A stretch of 12,054 nucleotides of DNA from Rickettsia typhi (lineage in GTDB: Bacteria; Pseudomonadota; Alphaproteobacteria; Rickettsiales; UBA1997), in NCBI GenBank assembly GCA_945906835.1, contig CAMDRL010000028.1, forward strand, positions 1 through 12,054. Direction: 5' to 3'. The notes beneath the pieces were generated by a model. That model searched no databases. It worked only from the letters and a program-made list of their open reading frames with translations, and had not been told where the DNA came from. The position numbers and the translations under genes were made by a program. Positions 6,695-12,054 of the stretch are shown here, piece by piece. How positions within the stretch are numbered: position 1 is the stretch's first letter; each line of letters starts with the position of its first letter.

Positions 6695-7812
6695 TATTTA
6701 CCTGATACAGCATTATTTTTAGCGACTTCGCTTTCAATTAAAGTAACGATGTGATCTACTAATTCTTCGCTAGTTACTTTATGATCTGGCTTACCATTTA
6801 AATAAACATTATGACGATCAGACCCACCTCCCGTAATGCCAATTTGAGTGTGAGCAGCTTCACCAAGTCCGTTAACCACGCATCCCAAAATTGAAATGGT
6901 TAATGGAGTTTTGATATGTTCAACACGCCTTTCAACTTCTTCTACGGTTTTTATAACATCAAAAGCCTGTCTGGCACAAGATGGGCAAGAAATTAAATTC
7001 ACGCCACGATTTTTTAACCCTAAGGTTTTTAGAATTTGATAAGCAACTTTTACTTCTTCTTTTGGGTCGGCGGAAAGAGAAACGCGCATAGTATCACCAA
7101 TTCCCGACCACAATAAAGAGCCAAGTCCAATTGAAGATTTTACCGTACCAGCAGCCAAGCCACCAGCTTCAGTAATTCCTATGTGTAAAGGATAATCACA
7201 AACTTCAGCAAGTTTACGATATCCAGCAACTGCTAGAAAAACATCAGAAGCTTTTACACTGATTTTAAAATTGAAAAAATCTTTATCTTCTAAAATTCTA
7301 ATATGTCTCTGAGCTGATTCTACTAAAGCTTCTGGCGTTGGAGTTTTGTATTTATTGAGTAAATCTTGTTCCAGAGATCCAGCATTAACGCCAATTCTAA
7401 TTGAACAGCCATAATCTTTGGCAGCCTTAATAACATCGCGAACCTTATCATCAGAGCCAATATTTCCGGGATTAATTCTTAAACATTTTGCTCCAGCTTC
7501 TGCAGCTTCAATAGCGCGGCGATAATGAAAATGAATATCGGCGATGATTGGAACAGGGCAGTGTGGAATAATTTGGCGTAAAGCATCTGTTGATTCTTTA
7601 TCTGGTACAGAAATACGCATTAAATCAGCGCCAAGTTCAGCGCATTCATTTACTTGTTTTATAGTGGCCTGAACATCAGTGGTGCGCGCATTAGTCATTG
7701 ATTGCACAGATATTGGCGCATCTCCGCCAATTGCCACATTTCCCACAAAAATTTGGCGAGATTTGCGTCGGTGAATAGCGCGATAAGGTCTGATTTCGTT
7801 GAGTTCTTGCAT
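6694..7812 (-). CDS. ispG: IspG, (E)-4-hydroxy-3-methylbut-2-enyl diphosphate synthase
   Basis: This iron-sulfur enzyme of the MEP isoprenoid pathway converts ME-cPP to HMBPP. At 372 residues it is the short bacterial form. The N-terminal TIM barrel shows [13 protein letters not shown] (35-47), ADIHFHY (91-97), LRINPGNIG (111-119) and ITEAGG (213-218). The C-terminal domain carries the [4Fe-4S] ligands C276 and C279 (ISCPSCAR) and C311 with E318 ([10 protein letters not shown]). All expected ligands are present. It sits 3 bases after tyrA and overlaps bioC, so all three are probably co-transcribed. The ATG is preceded by GGA about ten bases upstream, one of the few Shine-Dalgarno-like cores in the window. 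Its presence implies isoprenoids made by the MEP route, since the mevalonate route does not use this enzyme. Confidence 0.96.
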   Translation of the reverse strand: MQELNEIRPYRAIHRRKSRQIFVGNVAIGGDAPISVQSMTNARTTDVQATIKQVNECAELGADLMRISVPDKESTDALRQIIPHCPVPIIADIHFHYRRAIEAAEAGAKCLRINPGNIGSDDKVRDVIKAAKDYGCSIRIGVNAGSLEQDLLNKYKTPTPEALVESAQRHIRILEDKDFFNFKISVKASDVFLAVAGYRKLAEVCDYPLHIGITEAGGLAAGTVKSSIGLGSLLWSGIGDTMRVSLSADPKEEVKVAYQILKTLGLKNRGVNLISCPSCARQAFDVIKTVEEVERRVEHIKTPLTISILGCVVNGLGEAAHTQIGITGGGSDRHNVYLNGKPDHKVTSEELVDHIVTLIESEVAKNNAVSGK

Positions 7813-7815
7813 GTT

Positions 7816-8898
7816 TTATTCCATTAATGATTCAAATAATTTTAAAATTTTCTTCTGATTTTTTGTCATCAAATTGATTAGTTTATTTTCTTCTAAATTC
7901 AGAATTGTAGTAATTGATGTAAAGTCTTTAAATCCTGATCCAGCAAAGCTTTGGAAGTTTTTAATATCGGAAATATTTAAATAGCTTGCAACAATAATTA
8001 GTCGAAAAAAAATACTAGAAAAATTTTCTTCTAAAAATGTTTTAGCGTCACCCTGAGCTTGTTTCACGATCTCTTTACCAACTTCTTTTTTGTAAAATTC
8101 TATATCTTGCAATATTTCCAAGAATTTTTTTTGCTCAAATTGTTCTGCAAATTCTTCTAAATTATCAAAAAATTCTAAATAAAATTTTTCAATATTTTCT
8201 TCATTTAATTTAAAAATCTCGCCCCAAATTTCTGGACTGGAATTATTTAAACGAAAAGCATTTTTAAAAAAATCATCAGTAATATTTTTTGGTGAAAATT
8301 CTGCTGTTAAAAAAGATAGAAACTGAGGTAAATGTGAAACCAAGGCATAAATTTCATTATGTTTTTTAGCTTCCAAAAATTCAACTTCACCGCCAATTTT
8401 TTTCACTAAATTTTCAATTTTTAATAAAGCTGATTCATTTGTATTTTCTGGACAAATAATAAATTTTTTACCAAAAAATAAATCATCTGAAGCATTTTCA
8501 AAACCAGTTTTTTCTGAACCAGCAATTGGATGGCAAGGAATAAAATTTTCTCTCAGGTTTTGAGGTAAAATTTTAGTTTTTATTTCAACTTCTTTTACTG
8601 ATCCAAGATCAATTAAAATAGTTTGATCAGAAATTTTAGGAGCGATTTTTTTGATGATGTCTTTGTAAGTTGCAAGAGGTGTTGCCAATATGATGAAATC
8701 AAAATCGAACAAATTTTCATCAAGAGTGATAAAACCATCAATTATGTGGGATTCTACCGCTATAGCAATAGATTCAGAATCAAGGTCAAAAGCGTAAATT
8801 GCTTCTGAAATATTATTTATTTTGCAAGCGCGCGCAAAAGACCCACCTATAAGTCCAAGTCCAATTATTAAGGTTTTGTTAAATTTTTTTGTCGACAA
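7816..8898 (-). CDS. tyrA: Prephenate (or arogenate) dehydrogenase, TyrA family, with extended C-terminus
   Basis: This NAD(P)-dependent dehydrogenase catalyses the oxidative decarboxylation that leads to tyrosine. The Rossmann domain begins at once with GLGLIGGS (13-20), followed by LATPL (71-75). The active-site region has HPIAGSEKTGF (123-133, H123) and VSHLPQ (187-192, H189). The helical domain then holds SPEIWGEIFKLNEENI (221-236). The family's G.GF.DFT segment, which normally follows the HLP helix at once, appears only at 319-330 (AGSGFKDFTSIT), after an extra segment of about 80 residues, giving 360 residues where about 280-310 is usual for a monofunctional enzyme. The start is TTG. 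No ATG lies nearby, and an in-frame TAA at 8917-8919 limits extension, so TTG is the only sensible start before the Rossmann motif. It is the first gene of the minus-strand operon. Whether it prefers prephenate or arogenate is not visible. Confidence 0.88.
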   Translation of the reverse strand: MSTKKFNKTLIIGLGLIGGSFARACKINNISEAIYAFDLDSESIAIAVESHIIDGFITLDENLFDFDFIILATPLATYKDIIKKIAPKISDQTILIDLGSVKEVEIKTKILPQNLRENFIPCHPIAGSEKTGFENASDDLFFGKKFIICPENTNESALLKIENLVKKIGGEVEFLEAKKHNEIYALVSHLPQFLSFLTAEFSPKNITDDFFKNAFRLNNSSPEIWGEIFKLNEENIEKFYLEFFDNLEEFAEQFEQKKFLEILQDIEFYKKEVGKEIVKQAQGDAKTFLEENFSSIFFRLIIVASYLNISDIKNFQSFAGSGFKDFTSITTILNLEENKLINLMTKNQKKILKLFESLME

Positions 8899-9021
8899 AT
8901 TGATTTTTTGAATTAATTATTTAGAAAATAAAAATTATTATTTACTTATTGTTTAGTGTTCCTGTAGAAGTTTAACCTATAGAATGTGTTTTATCAAGTT
9001 TTAGAAAATTACGCTATAAAT
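8899..9021. other. Divergent intergenic region between tyrA and the small lipoprotein gene
   Basis: This very AT-rich region must hold the start sites for the minus-strand operon and the plus-strand lipoprotein unit. On the plus strand TATAGAAT (8978-8985) is a plausible -10 region, but no -35 box lies at the right distance. On the minus strand several A/T-rich candidates exist and none stands out. I see no operator-like palindrome and no riboswitch or T-box leader. A GTG at 8986 opens the lipoprotein frame earlier, but the residues it adds would bury the signal peptide. Confidence 0.4.
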
Positions 9022-9204
9022 ATGAAAAAAGTAGTATTGGTTTTGTCATTGTTAATGCTAATTTCTTCTTGTAAGAATAAAACAATAGATATTAAAAGTC
9101 CTTGCGTCTCAAATGATGACGGACCATGTGGAACAAAAAAACCGATTAATGATTGGTGGTTAAAGAACTCCAAAGGTAATAAAAACTCCGAGGCTAATTC
9201 TTAA
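9022..9204 (+). CDS. 60-residue lipoprotein with a PCG..PINDWW motif
   Basis: The ATG at 9022 is preferred over an in-frame GTG at 8986, because it places a clean lipoprotein signal directly at the N-terminus: KK, hydrophobic 4-14, and lipobox ISSC with C17. The mature peptide is only 44 residues and contains PCVSNDDGPCGTKKPIND (27-44) followed by WWL, with two further cysteines (C28, C36) that could form a disulfide, and then a polar tail. It resembles in size and build the tiny VirB7-type lipoproteins of type IV secretion systems, which also have a P(L/I)N..W-like patch, but no other vir gene is present, so that is speculation. The motif looks conserved rather than random. The gene is 18 bases upstream of the next one, probably in the same transcript. 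Confidence 0.68.
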   Translation: MKKVVLVLSLLMLISSCKNKTIDIKSPCVSNDDGPCGTKKPINDWWLKNSKGNKNSEANS

Positions 9205-9222
9205 TTAATTTTTTAAATACTT

Positions 9223-9612
9223 ATGACTAGCTTCGCTGAGAAATATGGGAAAAAATCTTCTTCTTTTACAACTGAAAGTCTAAAAAAACCCGAATTAAAC
9301 ACTTCTTCTGAACAAAATTCTGGTGGAAGTGCAATTCAAAATGCTTTAAAAACTCAAAAATCTAACCTTAAACCAATTGATCCTCAAAAGAAAATGCAAG
9401 CAGAACTAATTTATCTCGTCAAGGGAGTTGATGCCGGCCGTAACGCTTGGTATTATGTTTTGGTTGAACGCTTAAAAGTTCAACTTTTCTTAAAAGCTTT
9501 AAGTGATGAAATTATTCACTTAGAGAATTATGGTAAAATTTTATTTTCAGCTTATGGTGATGAGCCGCCTGAAGATATTACGCAAGCTTTAAAAGAAGAA
9601 TACGGAATATAA
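9223..9612 (+). CDS. Conserved-looking hypothetical protein with a GRNAWYYVLV core
   Basis: This 129-residue soluble protein has no signal peptide. The first 55 residues are low-complexity (Ser, Lys, Asn, Gln) and probably disordered. Residues 57-127 look like a compact domain: MQAELIYLVKGVDAGRNAWY (58-77), then YVLVERLKVQLFLKAL (78-93), an ENYGKILFSAYGDEPPEDI segment (101-119) and a short helical end. The mix of aromatic, Gly and acidic residues suggests a conserved small fold. I recall similar GRxAWYYV and YGxIL.SG.G..PPE patterns in alphaproteobacterial hypotheticals, but cannot name a family. The ATG has no Shine-Dalgarno sequence. It follows the small lipoprotein by 18 bases and is closed by the stem-loop at 9617-9647. 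Function unknown. Confidence 0.7.
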   Translation: MTSFAEKYGKKSSSFTTESLKKPELNTSSEQNSGGSAIQNALKTQKSNLKPIDPQKKMQAELIYLVKGVDAGRNAWYYVLVERLKVQLFLKALSDEIIHLENYGKILFSAYGDEPPEDITQALKEEYGI

Positions 9613-9616
9613 TTGT

Positions 9617-9647
9617 TAAAGCTCTCCAAATTTTTTGGAGAGCTTTA
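9617..9647. terminator. Perfect 14-bp stem-loop terminator after the hypothetical gene
   Basis: TAAAGCTCTCCAAA (9617-9630) pairs without mismatch with TTTGGAGAGCTTTA (9634-9647) around a TTT loop, starting 5 bases after the stop codon at 9612. The right arm ends in CTTTA and no long T-run follows, so it is not textbook. Its placement between two plus-strand units and its perfect stem nevertheless make factor-independent termination, or transcript 3'-end protection, likely. Confidence 0.7.
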
Positions 9648-9749
9648 CTATGCTTTTCGAAACTCATTTCCAATTCTGATATTGCTGTTGCGCCTCATTT
9701 TTGCCGATTATGTGGCGATTTCTTTCTTGATGTAACTTATATCATATTC

Positions 9750-11081
9750 ATGAAAAATCTTCTAAAAATTTCCATTGTAGTAATTATTTCAACTGCAATT
9801 GGTTTCTTTTCTGCAATTTCTTTTTCTCAAATTCAGATTAAGACAATTAAAATTGATGATAAAAAAACTTCTGAAGAGCAAAAAGTGTTTCTGCAAGATG
9901 TAATTTCTATAGTTAAAAAAGATTATGTTGAAGAAAAGACCGATGCTCAATTAGCAGAAGCTGCGGCAAATGGTCTTTTATCATCTCTTGATCCTCATTC
10001 ATCCTACCTTAATGAAGATGATTTAAAAGAAATGCAAGTGCAAACTAAAGGTGAATTTGGTGGACTTGGCGTTGAAATTACTTTGGAATATTCAGTGGTA
10101 AAAGTTATCTCGGCAATTGAAGATACGCCAGCTTTTGAAGCAGGAATCAAGTCGGGAGATTATATTAGTAAAATTGAAGATAAAAGTACAGTTGGCATGT
10201 CAATTAACGATGTGGTGAAACAGTTGCGCGGCAAGGCTGGTACTAAAGTTACTATTACAATTTTAAGAAAAGGTGAAAAAGAGCCGCTGGTTAAAACTAT
10301 TGTAAGGCAAATAATTAAGGTAAAGGCAGTAAGATCTGCTCAATTTGGAGATATTGCTTATGTAAAAATCAATAGCTTTTCAGAGCAAGCTTATGAAGGT
10401 ATAGTTAAAGAAATGAAAAAAATGAAGTCTAAAATGGGCGATAAGCCTTTTAAAGGTCTGGTATTGGATTTACGAAATAATCCTGGGGGACTTTTAGATC
10501 AATCTATTAAAATTAGTGATCTTTTTCTTAATAAAGGTCAGACTATTGTTTCAGTTGGTGGGAGGGATAAAAAGACAACTAAATATTATAAAGATGAATC
10601 AGATGAAAATTTAGTTCCAAATATTCCAATCGTAGTTTTGGTGAATGAAGGATCTGCCTCAGCTTCAGAAATTGTTGCGGGTGCTTTACAAGATAATAAT
10701 CGCGCTGTTGTTATGGGCATAAAATCTTTCGGTAAAGGTTCTGTGCAAACCGTAATTCCTCTTGATAAAAATAATGGAGCATTACGCCTTACAACTGCTT
10801 TATATTATACACCAAGTGGTAAATCAATACAGGCTCATGGTATTGATCCAAATGTAGTTGTAATTGACGCTAAAATTGAAAAATCAAAAGATTTGCGTGA
10901 TTCAGAGGCTGATTTAAAAGGTCATATTGAAGTGCAGCTTCAATCTGCTATTGAAGAATCTAAGAAAAATCAAATGAAAGATGACAATCTTGAATTATAT
11001 GACAAAGATTATCAATTAGCGCGCGCCATTGATTTACTTCGCGGGATAGATGTTTATAGATCCGTAACTAAATCAAAATAA
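9750..11081 (+). CDS. ctpA: Carboxy-terminal processing protease CtpA (S41A)
   Basis: This 443-residue periplasmic serine protease of the Tsp/CtpA family has a single N-terminal hydrophobic segment (7-26) that is a signal peptide or membrane anchor, with no lipobox. Domains in order are a helical cap with SSLDPHSSYLN (78-88), a PDZ domain of about 95-190 with GEFGGLGVEI (101-110), and the S41 catalytic domain with LVLDLRNNPGGLLDQ (237-251). The catalytic dyad is visible: S304 in GSASASEI and K329 in FGKGSVQ, 25 residues apart as in E. coli Tsp, with D315 at the expected place. Such enzymes trim C-termini of envelope proteins and peptidoglycan hydrolases or adaptors. The ATG at 9750 follows TTC without a Shine-Dalgarno sequence; TATATC/TATCAT at 9738-9745 may be a -10 box, which would make the leader very short. 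surA begins 4 bases after the stop. Confidence 0.93.
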   Translation: MKNLLKISIVVIISTAIGFFSAISFSQIQIKTIKIDDKKTSEEQKVFLQDVISIVKKDYVEEKTDAQLAEAAANGLLSSLDPHSSYLNEDDLKEMQVQTKGEFGGLGVEITLEYSVVKVISAIEDTPAFEAGIKSGDYISKIEDKSTVGMSINDVVKQLRGKAGTKVTITILRKGEKEPLVKTIVRQIIKVKAVRSAQFGDIAYVKINSFSEQAYEGIVKEMKKMKSKMGDKPFKGLVLDLRNNPGGLLDQSIKISDLFLNKGQTIVSVGGRDKKTTKYYKDESDENLVPNIPIVVLVNEGSASASEIVAGALQDNNRAVVMGIKSFGKGSVQTVIPLDKNNGALRLTTALYYTPSGKSIQAHGIDPNVVVIDAKIEKSKDLRDSEADLKGHIEVQLQSAIEESKKNQMKDDNLELYDKDYQLARAIDLLRGIDVYRSVTKSK

Positions 11082-11085
11082 CTTC

Positions 11086-12054
11086 ATGAATTTTGCAAAT
11101 AATCAGAATATTATTTTTAGATTCGTGATATTTACAATAATATCACTTGTCTTTTTTACTAAGCCTTCCTTTGCCAATAGTTTTGTTGTTGCCAAAATTA
11201 ACAGTAAAGTAATCACAAATTTAGAGTTAACTGATCGTTATCAATTTGTTTTACTATCTTCGCAAATTAAAGGTCTTTTGGATCAAGATAAAAAAAGCCT
11301 TCTAAACCAAATAATAGATAAGATGGTTGATGAAGAGTTGATAAGGCAAGAAGCTGATAGTTTAAAAATTGCAGTCACCAATGATGAGATTCAAGATGCT
11401 ATTGAGTTAGTGGCTTTAAGGCAAAAAAAGAATGCTGTACAATTTAAGCTTTCTTTGATTCAAAATGGTGTCTTCTTTGAAAATTATGCTAAGCAAATTG
11501 AGTCTGAATTATTATGGTCAAAAATTATTTCAGAAGTTTTGAGATCAAAAGTTAAAATTACTGAATCTGAGACAAAAGAATTTTTTGAACAGCAGAAATT
11601 TGATATTAATGTTAAAAAACTTTTTATTGCTGAAATCTTTATTCCTAAAGACGAAGACTCTTCTAATCATGCTGCTGCTATCTCTAGAAAGTTAGTGAGC
11701 GAGTTAAGAAATGGCGCTGATTTTCGTAATATCGTAAAACAATTTTCACGAGATAGTCTTTCAGCGGAGCATAATGGTGAAATTGGTTGGGTTTCGCAAA
11801 AAGATATTGATAAGAAAATTTACGAAGAAGTTTCTAAGCTGAAGAAGGGAGAATATTCTGATCCAATTTTGCTGACTGATGGTTATTATATTTTTAAGCT
11901 AATTGAAAGTAAGGTTGAAACTAAGATTGAAGATCAAGATTTAAATGTTGCTCGTAATAATATTTTTATGAGAAAGTTACAGAATGTTGCTAAAGGTTAT
12001 TTAATGGATTTAAGAAAGAGAGCGTTTGTTGAGATTGATCGTGAGAGATTGTTG
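11086..12054 (+). CDS. surA: SurA-type periplasmic chaperone/peptidyl-prolyl isomerase, cut by the window end
   Basis: An open frame of 323 codons runs from the ATG at 11086 to the last base with no stop, so the C-terminus is missing here. Residues 1-30 are a signal peptide (hydrophobic 10-25, cleavage near PSFA). Residues 33-150 match the SurA N-terminal chaperone domain: VAKINSKVITNLELTDRYQF (35-54) and a DKMVDEELIRQEA helix (78-90). A parvulin-type PPIC domain follows at about 177-275, with KKLFIAEIFIP (177-187), ADFRNIVKQFSRDS (211-224), GEIGWVS (231-237), LKKGEYSDPI (252-261) and DGYYIFKL (265-272). SurA escorts outer-membrane proteins through the periplasm to the BAM complex. The gene follows ctpA by 4 bases, so both envelope quality-control proteins are probably made from one transcript. 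The family call is strong; another parvulin-type foldase is the only alternative. Confidence 0.88.
   Translation, partial: MNFANNQNIIFRFVIFTIISLVFFTKPSFANSFVVAKINSKVITNLELTDRYQFVLLSSQIKGLLDQDKKSLLNQIIDKMVDEELIRQEADSLKIAVTNDEIQDAIELVALRQKKNAVQFKLSLIQNGVFFENYAKQIESELLWSKIISEVLRSKVKITESETKEFFEQQKFDINVKKLFIAEIFIPKDEDSSNHAAAISRKLVSELRNGADFRNIVKQFSRDSLSAEHNGEIGWVSQKDIDKKIYEEVSKLKKGEYSDPILLTDGYYIFKLIESKVETKIEDQDLNVARNNIFMRKLQNVAKGYLMDLRKRAFVEIDRERLL

Noticed and set aside
8623..8808. 61-codon plus-strand frame inside tyrA
   Set aside because: Antisense to the TyrA Rossmann domain, which is certain.
8986..9021. GTG-started 12-residue extension of the small lipoprotein
   Set aside because: It would place MFYQVLENYAIN before the basic start of the signal peptide; the ATG at 9022 gives a proper lipoprotein signal.
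9684..9717. Imperfect hairpin GCCTCAT/ATGTGGC upstream of ctpA
   Set aside because: Short and with a mismatch, no position or sequence typical of a regulator site.
9613..9735. 40-codon hydrophobic frame from TTG (LLKLSKFFGELYY...), in frame after the 129-residue protein
   Set aside because: It would run through the perfect terminator stem-loop and needs a TTG start with no ribosome binding site; the length is not remarkable for chance, and stop-codon read-through has no support.
1..12054. CRISPR array, transposon, phage or defence cassette
   Set aside because: No regularly spaced repeats, transposase or integrase motifs, or defence domains seen on either strand; nearly all sequence is accounted for by housekeeping and envelope genes.

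Overview
The window is AT-rich (about one third G+C by eye) and gene-dense. Its content is clearly alphaproteobacterial: SurA/CtpA-type envelope chaperone and protease genes, MlaA and MlaC, an IspG of the short bacterial type, and several small proteins that look like conserved hypotheticals of the Rickettsiales and relatives. Low G+C, short intergenic gaps and near absence of Shine-Dalgarno sequences suggest a streamlined or host-associated lineage (Rickettsiales-like is my best guess). The presence of tyrA, bioC and ispG shows it is not one of the most reduced ones. The taxonomic placement is inference.

Layout. (1) Plus strand, 86-2082: a good sigma70-type promoter, an MsbA-type ABC exporter, and a 52-residue basic protein overlapping its stop codon. 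(2) Convergent gap, 2083-2240: a hairpin-rich REP-like palindromic stretch. An 18-bp inverted repeat brackets the msbA unit, with one copy at the window start and the other inside the end of the small ORF. (3) Minus strand, 8898 down to 2241: eight tightly packed genes that read like one operon, tyrA - ispG - bioC - TPR protein - mlaA - mlaC - orphan PstS-like binding protein - lipoprotein. Two junctions are TAATG overlaps and one gap is a single base. (4) Divergent gap 8899-9021. (5) Plus strand, 9022-9612: a 60-residue lipoprotein and a 129-residue conserved-looking hypothetical, closed by a perfect 14-bp stem-loop. (6) Plus strand, 9750 to window end: ctpA followed after 4 bases by surA, which runs off the end.

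Functional theme. Most genes concern the cell envelope: lipid export across the inner membrane (MsbA), outer-membrane lipid asymmetry (MlaA, MlaC), periplasmic proteolysis (CtpA), outer-membrane protein folding (SurA), and lipoproteins. Mixed into the minus-strand operon are three metabolic enzymes: tyrosine synthesis (TyrA), isoprenoid precursor synthesis (IspG) and the entry step to the biotin pimeloyl chain (BioC). I see no mobile element, CRISPR array, tRNA or rRNA. I do not see a clear-cut new defence or mobile system. The points most worth a second look are the orphan PstS-like protein locked to mlaC, the rearranged C-terminus of TyrA, the cysteine-free MlaA, the inverted repeat around msbA, and the small unannotated or hypothetical proteins.
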